From positions 9,294,001 through 9,358,000 of the forward strand of contig OX940864.1 in NCBI GenBank assembly GCA_954871525.1: a stretch of 64,000 bases of DNA. The letters are read 5' to 3'. The stretch is from Parietaria judaica. Lineage: Eukaryota > Streptophyta > Magnoliopsida > Rosales > Urticaceae. Both the position numbers and the translations under genes were made by a program. The notes under the pieces are model-generated. The model saw nothing but the letters and a program-made list of their open reading frames with translations, searched no databases and had not been told where the DNA came from. Below, piece by piece: positions 24,265 through 36,911 of this stretch. Each line of letters begins with the position of its first letter. Position 1 is the stretch's first letter.

Positions 24265-25976
24265 TACATGTAAAAGAAATTGATTTTATATCCTTTGTTT
24301 GAATTTTTACAAAACTAGACCTTCTATTTTTACAAACATCTAAAATATACTCTCAAATTATATTTTAATTTCAATTTTATACCCTTTCACTATTCTAATT
24401 CTTCAAAAATCCATTTTTTTTTTCCGGATTTTAACTTCTGTAAGAAACAATAAAAAATTAAGAATAAAGGGTAATATTGTCAAATTAGTGAATGTATATT
24501 TGAACTATTCTTAGAATAGAAAGTATGCTGTTTTTTTTTTTTAATGAAAAAATTAGAAATATAATAAAAATCGTGAACACGTCTTAGTATTTGAAAATTT
24601 TAAAAAAATTATAATTTCCTTAAGATATTTGAAATTTTCAAGCAGTGTACGCGTCCACAACTTAACGACACATCCAAAGTTCTATCAATTCAATTGTGAA
24701 AGTGGACATAATTTTGAAGAGAACCAAAATACATTAGTAGACATTAGAAACATTTACCATAAATAATGAAAATTAAATTTATGTTGTTACAAAAGTTAAA
24801 ACATGGTATACTTAACTTATACCGATATTAATCCTATAAAAAGCAAATTTCTACGTATGTAAAGGTTGGTGGGGTTTTAGCATAATGAGTCACCGTCAAA
24901 CACCCACTTTTTATTTATTTATTTTGATTTAATTTTGTGTGATTTGAATGTCTTGGTTCAACCAACCGAACGTATAATGCATTTAAATGTAATGAATATG
25001 AATGATGGCTTTTAAATAGGTTCATTGTGCACAGACCTTATTTACTTTCTTCGTCTTTTTCTTTTACCGCTCAACATATTTATTGTTTTTTCCTTGGAAA
25101 CCAAACGACCTATGATTTCGGCTATAATTTTTTCCTGTATTTATGTTGGCTCTTTAATGTTCAACTTTTTCTTTACCAATTAGGAATAATTATAACGTTG
25201 TCGATTTTTTTATTTTTCCACAAAATGTTTATATCATCTTACGTTTTCTCGATATATGTTGGGTAATAATGGTAAAAGTATCTAAAGTTATTGAAAATAG
25301 TGTGTCATATTTTTAAATTTTCAATTGCGTTGATTAATACTCAAGTTCCTGAAATTTGCGTTTTTGATTGGTTTTGTCTTATGTAAGCTTGTACAAAAAG
25401 GGTCTTCGGAATTGTTTTTACTGTAATTTGTTAACCCAAAATCGATTGCATCGAAGACTTTGTTTGAGATTGAATTTCGGTCGTAGATTCGGTTTTTGAC
25501 CCAATTGAACTCACTATTTGTAATGAAAAAATATCTTACGAAATTTCTATTTTCGTCAATAGTATTATCCATTTTTTTAGCTTAAAATTAATATGTTCGT
25601 TCAAGCAAAAAATTAATATTTTTAATGAATAATTGTGTCTTTTATTTGCAATTAAACTCCTTCATCAAATTCTACCTCAGATAAACATTGAGATATGCAA
25701 TATTTATAATGATAATGTACAAGAAAAATCAATCATAAATAATGTGAATATACGTCAATTTTTCTTGTGTTGTACTTGTACTACTTGACATTTTATACAC
25801 TAACATCGAATTTGTAATCAAACATTTAATATATCAAGACTATGGAAAGAAGATCAGACTTTGAAAAACAAACCGAAACCAAAGTCAATTAAAGTCCACA
25901 ATATATCTGCTTTAACAGAAGGTCATATTACATGGTCGAACACCATACGACTTTAAGTTGGAAAACGTGTAATTCA

Positions 25977-26008
<32 letters not shown>

Positions 26009-27385
26009 TTGTGTTGTAAATTCTTAAACTTCAAAATGTCTTTTTGTTTTGTTTTGTTTTTTTGAATCTTTAGTTGTTGATTTGGTGTTCCTATAATTTT
26101 AATGTGATACATTGCCCTTAGACGGGCATTCTATCAACTCGTTGAATAGGGTTCGTCCCCACAATGCACGCACGAAAAGCCTACAATAAATCTATTGATC
26201 ACTCTCTACGGCCAATGTTGATCAATTTCATAGGAGCAAATTTATTGTTTGAGTCCTACATTTTCTAATAAAGATATTTTTTATTATTAGTTATTAAATG
26301 ATAAGTCATTAGGTTGTCTATATTTTGAATTTCCGTTTTTCAGACCATAATATACTCTTTTTAAATTATTCATTAATTTTGAGTAATTTATTTATGAATA
26401 AAGTTTAGATGATACCGATCGATAAAGATTAACTATGTGACTTCTAGCTCTTGTTAGAAAAAAAAAAAAAACCCCAAATACGTTATTGGCATTCAATATT
26501 CTCAATAAATCCCAAAATCTCAAACCTTGCTCCAAATTTAATCTTTCCAGTGCTACTATCCCTTCAAAACTAGATTTGGTAATTTTTTTAGTTTCATTTT
26601 GCATTGGAATTAGATGAAAACAGATTAATGAAAAATATAAGAAAAAGTCTTAAATATAATTTATTGCAAAATTAACAAGAAAAATGATGCAAAAATCAAT
26701 TATTCTGACTAGATACGACCCAAAGATCTATGAACTAGCCTATGTTTGATTAACCGAAAAGATAAACACCCTTGCATCTTTTTTCTCTCTCCTGTTTTTG
26801 TTTTTTGTTTTTATTTTTTTTTATAAGTATTCACGGAAAATTTCACGAATTTTGTGATTAGTTTATAAAGATTAAAATACTTTTTTTTCTACTAGGCACA
26901 TTTCTCTTATTTCCGGGAACTTATGCCATTAAATTCCCTTCTATTTTTATGGTTTGAGTAATTTTTTTCTTTCTTTCTTTTCTTTATATATTGTTGTTAG
27001 GCGAGAATTTGAAGTACACTTAATTTTGAAGATTAATTGTACTTCAAAATAAAATATAAAAAATTCAAATGGATGATCCTTTATTGACACAATGAATTTG
27101 AGATATAAAGTTCAAATTGTTGTTGCTTTATGGGTACAATGAACTTTTTCTCGTGATAATAAAAATGTCTAAAGACAAAAATATCGCATCAAAATCATTG
27201 TAACGAAGAAGAATGTTACTTCAGTCAAAATTTATATGCTTCCAAATAAAATTAAATTCTACAATGAAAAAAAATATCCATTAATCATTTTTTTAGGGAA
27301 ATCAATTGGTTTATTCTTAACCAGATTGGATAGGGGCCAAATCGGCCAAAAGATGTTCAGCGATACATGTGGGAGGAACATCAAA
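24265..27385. other. AT-rich intergenic DNA, no gene seen
   Basis: Three kilobases without a supportable gene. It contains a (TA)n tract at 25977-26004 and many poly(T)/poly(A) runs. Open frames near 25030, 25330 and 26400 are low-complexity and lack domain or codon-use support. Confidence 0.45.
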
Positions 27386-27831
27386 TCAAGAATCCGAGCA
27401 TAACAGATTTGAGGTACAATGAGCAAGAGTGTGAGCTACCATGTTTCCGCTACGTTTAACAAAGCTAAATGTAGACAAATTTTGCTCCGCCAGCTCAACA
27501 ATGTCTTCGATAAGGAATCCCACTTCATCCGCAGGCGGAACTTTCCTCGGAAGCAACGCGATCGGTGATCGGCGAACACAAATCTGATTCCAACACACAT
27601 GGAACAAGGCCCTGATTGGTTGCAAAGGTAGCGCCTTCCCGCAGTGCCTCCAGTTCTGCACCAAGCACCGAGGAGGCCTTCGGTCTAGAACGTCTAAAAG
27701 CAGCCACAAAATGCCCAAATCTGTCTTTGATACAACCATCCAGCCCCATAATAGAGCCTTCCGGAGGATACGATGCATCTACGTTCAGTTTCCATTGATG
27801 TATCCGCAGAGGAGACCAAACTGTAGGCTGT
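27386..27831 (-). pseudogene. RNase H-like (RVT_3) relic, frameshifted
   Basis: The minus strand encodes an RNase H domain of the kind found in plant LINEs and related host proteins. The first part has WKLNVDASY, GCIKDRFGHFVAAFRR, LGAELEALREG and VLESDLCS, holding the three acidic catalytic positions (D, E, D). After a one-base frameshift near 27540 a second frame continues with ADEVGFLIEDIVELA and FVKRSGNMVAHTLAH. The reading begins right after a TTACAG acceptor-like site at about 27832. No reverse transcriptase lies upstream. It overlaps the 1.08-kb duplicated block. I read it as a transposon-derived or captured fragment. Confidence 0.75.
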
Positions 27832-28802
27832 AACATTAATCATTATATTGATCTCTGCATAAGTAATCCAATATAGGAGTCGAAGAATTTAGGTGTAGCG
27901 AAGACTAAAAAATAAAATAAAAGATAAAGCCCTATCGTTGATTCATTTACGAACTCTAGATAATGGCATCAAAATTGCAGTCATTCAAAAATATAAATTT
28001 GGGAGAAAGTTCAAAGTTTTATTCAAAATCCAATCAGTCTTAGACTTGGAAAATAGATAAACAAAAACAACTCTTAAACAAAAAGAAAAAACATAAAAAA
28101 AACTTCAGAATAACTCTAAAATCGTTTAAAAATCGGGCAAATTAAGCTTTACTTTCGATTTTCGATTTTTGGGTATTGTCAAGATCTTTCGATTCGCGAT
28201 TTGTATGATGTACGCTTAACTCGGACACTTGAATCAAAAGTTACATATCATTTATGACCGGCCTCGTTCATATATAAAATAGACCTTTTATTCTAAAAAT
28301 GCTCGAGTTTGCTTTTATCGTGGACCATAATTTTATTTGATTCAGTTTTTCCCTCAGTACCAATTGGAAAACTCTTTACCAACGATGACCCCTAAATAAT
28401 TAGTAATTACTATTTTAGAAAATTTTATATAACATAATATTATGATATATAAAAATTATTAACCAAAATAATTTCTTGTTCAGATGTCGGGCATAATAAA
28501 CTGGAAGCCTTTGATTATAGATCATCCTTGGTGGCTAAATACTATTTTATATCTCAAATTTGATCCGTATTTTGTTTCTGCTCAATCCATCCATAAACCG
28601 GTGGTCTACGATATATTCGAAAATCGGATTATCTGTCTATAGTTTGCGCCGGTATATTCGAAAATCGGATTATCTGCATGTTTCGGTAACGGTAATTCGA
28701 ACCTTGGATGGGTTTGGTTGGGACTCAGTTGCAAAAGTCAATTGTCAAATAGAGCTGATTGCTGTGTTCTTGTATTAGGGAACAAGTCAGACAAATTGGG
28801 AC
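27722..28802. repeat. 1.08-kb dispersed repeat, copy 1
   Basis: This block matches 62917-64000 in the same orientation, base for base over most of its length, including the internal doublet of tattcgaaaatcggattatc. It holds the start of the RNase H relic and the noncoding DNA upstream of it. Copy 1 continues into the rest of the RNase H relic; copy 2 breaks off there. Confidence 0.92.
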
Positions 28803-30832
28803 AACGACTTATATAATTATATATATATATATTTTTTTTGACGAAATATATATATATATATATATATAGAAAAAATGGAAATTAGATGCACACAAATCGG
28901 CAGAATCTCAATGATAGCAAATTAGAAAAAATGGATCACTAAAATTGATTGCTTTGACGTAAGACTGCTTCTCAACAACATGCAATGTACCTTATGAATT
29001 TCCATTAAATTTCATGTCGAAATAATTAAATAAATTCTGAGCACTAACGTAAAGTTGAAAGGTTTCTACTTTCTAGAGGAATTAGGAATAGCCAATTGAT
29101 TCTGATCATAACCTGTCGTTTTCCAAAACCTCTGCTTTATTCGTACATCATCATTTATATTAGTCATAGTTGTGGGAAATAAAATATTCAAATTAAGTTA
29201 TTCAAATTTCAGACTTATAATTGGATGTATTAATTATCAAAGTCGTAAAATTTGTAGTTTTGATTAACAAGTAGTAAGAAAACCATACTCTGTATCTGGT
29301 TTGCCCTAATAGTAAATTCAGAATAAAAAAAATTTGGTACCGAAAAGATTCATAACTAAAAAGATTAGGTTTTAGAAAAATTCGAACCCAAAATTTATGG
29401 TTTGGAGTTTTTATTATTCTATCTGACGATTCAAATTAATCATGATCCGGCAACTTATATTAATATTATAATACAATATGCGATATATATTTTTTAAATT
29501 CAAAACCTGAATATTTCGGATAGAGTGAGAATTACAATATTCTGATTTCGAAAATAATATACCACATTCTAGCGTACCTTTTATAATATTTATTTACGCG
29601 TGTATGCCCCAAATCGACAACTGCAAATCCAGTAGAAAAAAAAAATACACAATGAACCAGATATGACAAATCCAACTACTACTTTCCATAAAACTGTTTA
29701 AACAAAAATATGGATATTTAAAACCGGACCTCTGGGATTCATTGATCAAATCTCAAAGCAAAGCACTTCAACCCTAACAGATCTAGTAAATCGAACATTA
29801 GGCAGAACAAACGACTGATTATTAAACAATTGTCCAGAGCAAAAACGAAAAAGAGTAGAGTTCAAAATCCGATACACATTCATGGTTTCTTCAAGATCAG
29901 ATATGGCAGGAAAAGGAAAAGAAAAGTAATTGTGGAGTAAACGTACATAGATAAGTAATTCTTTTTTTATTTATTTAAAAAGTGATGAATAATTGATTTT
30001 TCTTGGAGTAAAATCATAGACTATGTGTGTCCCTTGTGTGAACATCAACGAAATTGGACATCGAGACTATAATTCTTGGTGTCAATTTTGTTTTCCGTTC
30101 TATTATATTATGTATGGGAGTTAGGTCGCAATTAATAGTACGTAGTATTAGATTAGGAAATTGTGCCGCAAATATCCCATTTTGATTTGTAATTACCATT
30201 TGGCCATATTAATTTATGCATATCCTTGTCGTTTATCAAAATATAATAAAATAAAATTATCTTGTAGTTGACAGCCTATATATATAATTATATATTGAAG
30301 GGAAATTTTATTTTTTATACCTCTATTTTAATTTTATGCAAATCTCTACTATCTACGTGTTATTTGGCAATACCACCCTCTATTTTTCCTAATTTTTAAT
30401 TAATTCTGAAATAAAATTAAATCACTTGAGAGTTAGAAATATTTTTGGAAAACATATGGTCTCTTTTTGTCAAACATGAAACTAGAGGGTATATGAAGCT
30501 CCAAAATGGTAGAATTTAGGTCAACGAAGCTCGTTTAGGTCACACCAAATAGAATGGAATCGAATGTTTCATTTATTATTTTAAGCATTTCAAAATATTA
30601 ATTATTTAGTAATGTATAATTTATGATCAAAAAATGAAAATTTCCGGCAACTGGTATTGGTCGTCCATGTGCCGGTCGACTCCGGAAACCGGAAATCAAT
30701 TTAATGATATGCGAGTTCGGTAATTCGGTATATAAATCGTATTCTCTCATGATAAAATCATGCTCATAACTAATATGTACAGCAACATTATTTTCCTTTT
30801 TGTAATACACAAAAAACAAACTTCCTTATCCT
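28803..30832. other. intergenic DNA downstream of the PPR gene
   Basis: AT-rich, no gene seen. It includes (TA)n tracts near 28820-28868. The right part should contain the 3' UTR of the minus-strand PPR gene. Short frames at 30014 and 30598 lack support. Confidence 0.4.
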
Positions 30833-32969
30833 TCAATCATGTTCGTACATTTCTCTAGAACTGTTCTCATTAACATAACCCGACGCTCTGAGCTCTGACG
30901 AAAGGAGCCCGAGCATCGAATACACGTGCTCCGAATCGACGTGAGAAGCGTCGCCCGCAATGAATTGATGAATCTCGCAGTCGATCTCGATAGAGCTGAA
31001 GCCAGGGGTTTTCTGTATCCCCCGAGCTTTCATTCGCTTCCTCACCTTGTTCGACCCGTCCCACTTTCCGGCCGCTGCGTAGATGTTTGCGAGGAGCACG
31101 TAGTTGGAGTCGCCGTCGGGGTCCAAACTAAAGAGGCGCTTCATCACCCTCTCGGCTAGAGCTACATCACCGCAGGTCCTGCACGCAGCCAACAACGACC
31201 CAAAAACGACTTCGTTTGGCTTCATCGGCATGCTCAATATCACGTTCAACGCCTCTTCTAACCTCCCAGCACGGCTGTACAGGTCGACTATGCATCCGTA
31301 ATGCTCGATTCGATGCCTGAATACATATATGCATGCACACATATATATTTATTATATTTGTCATATATACTTATTATATTTGTCAATGTATAAGTACTTT
31401 TTTAAATAATTGCGGCAAAAATATCTTTAAGTTATTCACAATGGTGCAACAGATTCCCAAACTTATAATTGATGAATAAATAACCAAATCGTAATAATTT
31501 ACATTATAATTGATGAAACTTATAATTGACGTTTCATTTACATGAATTGATACTCATTTTTCTCAGTTTGCCTCAAATTAACGTTAAAAGTTCAAAACAT
31601 GAGAAAAAAAAAAAAAGAATGTTAAACAGAGGCACACACGTGTAAATGGCTTAACATAAATGGAAACACATAGGACGAAAACACAAATTTCACGACTTTG
31701 AGTATTTATTTAGTGCAATTAAAAACTTGAGAATATGCCGTGCTATCTCGAATTATTATTACTATCGCTACAGTTATCACCTTTTACAGTAATATAGATT
31801 GAGCTATAAATTTCTCTATCATATAGTATTATATATTTATTTATAAAAGATAATTGTAATTTCTGATACTAAATTTGATAATAGTGATACTGCACTGAGA
31901 AAATTTCTTACCTAATTCCGTGAACTCGTCTCATGTTCTCGAAGAACATGAGCCCCTCGTCAACCAACCCGGCGTGGCTGCACGCAGTCAGTGCTCCGGT
32001 GAAGCTGACTGCGTCGGGCTTGAACCCCTTCTCTTGCATAATACTGAAGAAATCGAGCGCTTCCTCTGCCCGCCCGTTTACAGCGAACCCGACAATAATC
32101 GAGTTCCACGATACAACGGACCGTGCGGTCATTCCCTCGAACACCTCACGAGCGAACTCGATGCACCCGCACCGAGCATACATATCAATCAGCGAGTTGC
32201 TTATCTTGACGTTGTCCTTAAAATCGTACCTGAGCAAGAACCGATTCACCCACAACCCTAACCCGACCGTCCCAAGATCGGCGCACGCGGCGAGAACAGC
32301 GATCACGGTGACGTAATCTGGCTTGACCCCCGCTATCTGCATCTGGCGGAACCACCCTAGCGCCTCCTCAAACCGGCCCCGCTTCACGAACCCACCGATT
32401 AAAGCAGTCCACGTGATCTTATCCCGTTCGGGCATTTCGTGGAACAGCTCAACCGCTTTGTCAACGTCCCCGTTTCTCATGTATCCATCAATCATGGTGT
32501 TCCAAGAAACCGAATTCTTTCCCTCTGTCTCGTCAAACGCCAGCCTCGCGGCATCAACGAGTCCAAACTTCCCGTACATGGCGACGATCGCCGTGCCGAC
32601 GGTGACGTCGCGCGAGTGCAGGCCGAGCTTGCGCGCGTAGGCGTGGACCGACGCGCCGAAGCGCGCGACGCCGAGGGGGAAGTGGGCGCAGGCGGAGAGG
32701 AGCGTGACGAGGGTGACGTGGTTGGGTTCGACGCCTGCCAGGCGCATTGCGGCGAAGGTTGCGGCGGCTTCAGCGAGGCGGCCCTCGCGGCAGGGCCTGG
32801 CGATGAGGGAGGTCCACTTGACGACGGGGTCGATGGGGCCGGCGCGGCTCTGGCTGCGCGCGGCATGGCGAGGTGGGCTGAGGAAGAGGGGTTGTGAAGA
32901 TGGCTTGGGAGAGGGAGAGAGCTGGGTTGGACTTGGTGGGAGTGGGAGAGTGTTCGCGGGAAGAGCCAT
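30833..32969 (-). CDS. CLB19: CLB19-like plastid PPR RNA-editing factor (PLS, E class)
   Basis: Two exons, 32969-31912 and 31316-30833, join in frame across a 595-bp GT-AG intron (AG|GTAAGA ... TTCAG|GC), giving 513 residues. The N-terminus (MALPANTLPLPPSPTQ) is Ser/Pro/Arg-rich, like a chloroplast transit peptide. Tandem PLS pentatricopeptide repeats follow (for example VSWNTMIDGYMRNGDVDKA, ITWTALIGGFVKRGRFEEA, NSLIDMYARCGCIEFAREV, VSWNSIIVGFAVNGRAEEA). The E region starts near IEHYGCIVDLYSRAGRLEEA and includes PNEVVFGSLLAACR and KTPGFSSIEIDCEIHQFIAG; no DYW deaminase domain is present. Sequence and order closely match Arabidopsis CLB19 (At1g05750), needed for C-to-U editing of plastid rpoA and clpP transcripts. 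The ATG at 32969 was preferred because it aligns with the CLB19 start; an in-frame ATG lies 29 codons upstream. Confidence 0.88.
31317..31911 (-). other. intron of the CLB19-like gene
   Basis: 595 bp, AT-rich, with canonical GT and AG ends in minus orientation. Most PPR genes are intronless, so an intron between the last PPR repeats and the E region is notable. No element boundary is visible inside it. Confidence 0.8.
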
Positions 32970-34313
32970 TCTTTCAAATGTACTCCATATCACACTAATA
33001 GATTCTATAAATATTAAATACCACTCCCCAAATATATCATCATAAATAGTCCCCAAAATATCAATTAGATATTTTACCCGAACCTAAAAAAAAAAAACCC
33101 GGATCCGGACATATCTAGGTCCGGAAAACACGGATCCGGACCAATCCGGATCCGGCATAACACGGATCCGGATTGGTCCGGGTCCGGGATTTAAAAAAAA
33201 TGATTGCGCGTTAAACGAGGGCCGTTGGATGAAGCGAATCAATGGCCCAGATGATCTTCCCGTTGGGGTGCGTAGGGTCTGCGGTAAAAGTACCTGACAC
33301 ACGTTAGAAGAAAAGTGCCGTTGGAGGTGGAACGGTCAAATTGCCTCGGGGTCCCCATATATATCCGTTGGGCCTTTAATACCCCCTCTTACTCAAATTC
33401 TTACACATTTTTTTCTTCTATAAATACCTCATTCCACTCCCATTTTTTTTTCCACACATATTCTTCTCTTCATCTCCAACTCTCTCAAGCTCTCAAAGTT
33501 CCGAAATTAGGCTATAGTTTAGCTACTTTAATATCATATAAAATACTCTCAATTTTTTGTTCAATATCCTGTTTAGGTATTTTAGTTGTTATTAGTTTAA
33601 TTAGTTTATAATTAGTGTTATTATTATTAATTTAAGTTAGTGTTATTTAGTTTAATTTATCGTTATTATTAGTTTAGTTTATCGTTATTATTTAATTTAG
33701 TTTATTTTATTTTATCGCTAGTATTAGTTTAATTTATCGTTACTATGTCGAGTGGCAACAACCGTTCTCGAGGACGTACCAAAGTTCGAGGAAAAAGACG
33801 TGCTTCTATTCCGTCGCCGCGGTCGATTAATAGCGGGACGGCTTTTAGTCAATATAATTAGGGTAAACTGCGGCTAATGTACCCAATGTTTGATCTTCTG
33901 CGGATTATGTACCCAATGTTTATTTTCAGCGGCTAATGTACCTAATGTTTGATCCGTTAGATATTTTCATGTTTTCCGTCACTTGACCGTTAGAGAGTTA
34001 TCCTCCTCTATATGTACACTTTTCATATTTTTGACATAACTCATTCATTTTTTGTCCAAATTTTATGAACGACCTATGGTTGGAAAGATAAGAGATAGAT
34101 CTACAACTTTGGTGTTTTAAGTTTTGTAAAATCAGTTTTATAAAAATACGAAATTTCAAATACAACGTAAAACTGGACATTAGTTTAATGCAAAATATTT
34201 GTTTCGAGCAAATTTTAATATACTTAATGACTTTTTATGATGAAACGTAAAACTAAAAAGTTGTAGATAAATATTTTATCTTTTTAACGGGTTTTTATTT
34301 ATAATTTTTTGAC

Positions 34314-34397
34314 AAAAAATGAGTGAGTTATGCCAAAAATAGAAAGATGTGATGCGAAATAATCTTTCATATTTTTGGCATAACTCACTCATTTTTT
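34314..34397. repeat. 33-bp inverted repeat (hairpin)
   Basis: The left arm (34314-34346) and right arm (34364-34397) are complementary over 33 bases with one extra base, centred on the word gagtgagttatgccaaaaat. The loop is 17 nt. Confidence 0.85.
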
Positions 34398-34420
34398 GGC
34401 GATTTCATGTTTTATGCTTT

Positions 34421-34455
34421 TACTTAAGTTCAGTTTTTTAAACTGAACTTAAGTA
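34421..34455. repeat. perfect 16-bp inverted repeat
   Basis: tacttaagttcagttt and its exact complement are separated by three Ts. It lies 24 bp after the 33-bp hairpin. Confidence 0.9.
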
Positions 34456-34599
34456 CCAAAATGTTATATTTGAACAACTAAACAAAATTAGGGACTAAAC
34501 AATAAATAAAATAAAATTAAAAACCCGGATCTGGACCTGTCCGGGAATTTTTTTTCCCGAACCCGGACTGGTGCGTATCCGGGTTTAAAAAAAAAATAT

Positions 34600-35034
34600 C
34601 GGTACCAAATTTGACTCACATTTTGGGGATTAATCATAAAATATGATAATTGCGGTGGAAGTGTATAGAAAAAAAAAGCTACGTCGTTTTTCATACCTAG
34701 GATATACATTTATGTAGTCATCGAACTAATTAGCGTCGTTTTTTATTTGAATTCGGCGAAGAAAATGGACGAAAGATACTGCGTCGACTCACATTTGTTG
34801 ATTTTATGTACTTTTGCCACTATTTTCTTCACTTTGAATCCATGCAGCCTCGGTAAGTCAAAGTTTGGTACTTTTATCGCAATTATCCTTATAAAATTAC
34901 TACCTCAACTATATTTATTTTTATTAATTTTCTCATATTTTCTTTTGAAATTTCTCACTTAATCTGTAGCAATCTTGATAATTTTGTGACATTTAAGTGT
35001 GTAACATTGGACTAAGCATTTAATACTGTAATTA
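34600..35034. other. intergenic DNA, no gene seen
   Basis: AT-rich DNA between the hAT-like and MULE-like elements. The 71-codon plus-strand frame at 34747 is hydrophobic and Leu/Phe-rich without recognisable homology; I do not call it a gene. Confidence 0.35.
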
Positions 35035-36575
35035 ATTAGAGAGAGTTTAAGCTAACTAGCCTTATTAAACGTTCAAAATTGTCAAAATAGCCACCGCTTG
35101 GTTAATATTGTGCCATAGCCAATAAACCACATTAACTGATATAAAATGACATATCTACCCTTATTATAAATAATAATTAATTTGAACTAACAAATTTATT
35201 TTAATAATTAAAAATTAATAAGAATTTATTTTAATTTTTTTTAAAATGAATAAAATAATAAGTTAGCAAAAAATATTTGAATTCCAAATTAAAAAAAAAT
35301 CAAATTTCAAATTTAAATATAAAAAAAAGTTTTTCAGTTTTTAAAATAAAAATTCATATTTCTTAACAAACATTAATTCGAATTAACCATATTAATAATT
35401 TAAAACAATTTGAATTAAAAAACATTAACCAAATTAACAATTAGATTTAACATACATTTGCACGAATAAATACGAATAAACCAATTAACATACATTTATA
35501 ATTCGAATTAACATACATTTACACGAATAAACCAATAAACTTACATTTACAATTCGAATAAACACGAATAAACAGAAATTACACAACAAAACAAGAGGAA
35601 AAACTCGCCATCGAACCAACGCTGCCGCCCACGCCTTCCGACCCATCGCCGCCGCGCTCCGACCCAATTCACATCGACCGTCGAAGCCATATAGACGTTG
35701 GCGTTGGTCGGCCGGAGAGAGAATTTCCATTTTTCATCAACGGCGTATCACGGCGGTGCGATCGAAACGGGGCCTTTCGGGATGTGAGCGTTGGTTATGA
35801 CAGATTGGAGGCAGAGCGACAGAGTGCATTGTCTATGGCATATTGGAGAGAGAGAGAGAGAGAGAGAGCGAGCCGTGATCGGTGATCGAAATCTGAACAT
35901 CCTCGGCGCAGGAGGGGTTGAATCCAATGACGTCGACGATCTCTTCGTATTCTTCCTCTCTTCGTACTCTTCCTAGAGCTTGGTGACGCTCCAATACTTT
36001 GTACGCTAAAATCAGAGAAACCCAGTAATCCAAAATAAAACCTTTCAATCACAACAATAAGAAAATAATATGCTAAGCTATATCGTACAATATTCGACGA
36101 AATAGAGGAGTCAAAATTGAATTTGACCTAGGAAAAACAACCCCAAAAAGAGGAAGCTTCGAGGGCGTTGAAGAATCGGAAATTTTCTTGGAGGCCTGAT
36201 CGGTCGTCGACGGGAGCTGGAAGAGCCTCAGACCTATTGTGTTAGTTTCTCTTGAGCCGCAGTAGGAGAAAGAAAGAGTATGAAATATGGGCATGAAATA
36301 TTCAAATTGTCAAAATAATAGCTAAAATCATGGAACTTATCAACAATAAACCACACTCATACGTAGAGATATTATAGGAAATATAAAATTAATTAATATT
36401 TGCAGACTTTAAAATATTAATCAGTAAATAATAGGGTGAAGGGCAATATGGGTTTAGAGAAATTGGTATTTAACGCCACGTCATCTAAACTGGCTATTTT
36501 AGAAATTAGAATCATACGTTTGTTAAAATGCAATCTAAACGTAGTAATATGGCTATTAGCTATAATTTCTCTTGA
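35035..36575. mobile_element. MULE-like element with GC-rich insert (Pack-MULE candidate)
   Basis: The left end (gagagagtttaagctaactagcc, from 35038) matches, in inverted orientation, the right end near 36575 (agagaaattatagctaatagcc on the minus strand), and similarity continues imperfectly for about 100 bp. Between the AT-rich arms sits a GC-rich segment (about 35590-36280), including a (GA)n run at 35845-35868 and overlapping short frames, which resembles captured host sequence. I do not recognise the captured part. No convincing 9-bp target duplication was found. Confidence 0.4.
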
Positions 36576-36806
36576 TTATATACCGAGAGCCTCTTGTAAT
36601 TAGTCAGCAATCTTCATTACCCAGTTAGAATGATTTAGTCTCATATAACTATAAATATAAAACAAATCTCAATAATACATAAATAATAAGTCGTCCCTTT
36701 GATTAATCCCAATGTCAAATTAACATTTTGGAAGTACTATTACAAGTTGGTCCCTAATCAACCAAACTATTAAATACATAATTAAAGATAACAGCTTTAA
36801 AACCAC

Positions 36807-36814
36807 TATATAAA
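36807..36814 (+). promoter_or_regulatory. TATA box of phylloplanin-like gene 1
   Basis: TATATAAA, 98 bases before the ATG. The second copy of this gene has TATAAAA at a similar distance, which supports the call. Confidence 0.7.
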
Positions 36815-36911
36815 GGGCAAAAAAAAATACAAAACAAATCATATAATCAATCACAAAACCAAGCTTTGCTTCCTCATACAAACCCTAGATCAACCTAACC
36901 TATCTCTCTCA

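Larger units (their letters stand above)
33862..34480. mobile_element. MITE-like insert (gggtaaactgcggctaatg family)
   Basis: Begins gggtaaactgcggctaatg and repeats a 'taatgtacccaatgttt' phrase three times. Its interior includes two strong hairpins (see separate entries). A related end, gggtaaactgtggctaaaat, occurs at 42763. The right boundary is not defined. Confidence 0.45.
33070..34590. mobile_element. broken hAT-like element with cccggatccgg subterminal repeats
   Basis: Both ends carry aaacccggat in inverted orientation followed by clusters of ccggatccgg-type words (33100-33190 and 34524-34580). The left half includes a promoter-like TATAAATA (about 33418-33425), a leader and a 38-codon frame beginning MSSGNNRSRGRTKVRGKRR (ATG 33745, TAG 33859), Arg/Lys-rich like the start of some hAT transposases. 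Coding sequence is lost at 33861, where a different repeat begins. No exact termini or target duplication were found. It lies about 100 bp upstream of the CLB19-like start and so may overlap that promoter. Confidence 0.45.

Noticed and set aside
25027..25572. Hydrophobic 79-codon and Asn-rich 83-codon frames
   Set aside because: AT-rich low-complexity translations with no recognisable domain or promoter context.
30870..33045. Many long plus-strand and alternate-frame ORFs across the PPR gene
   Set aside because: They are shadows of the GC-rich PPR coding frame; only the minus-strand frame carries PPR motifs.
33745..33861. 38-codon basic ORF as an independent small gene
   Set aside because: It stops where a different repeat begins and sits in a transposon-like context, so it is more likely the truncated start of a transposase.
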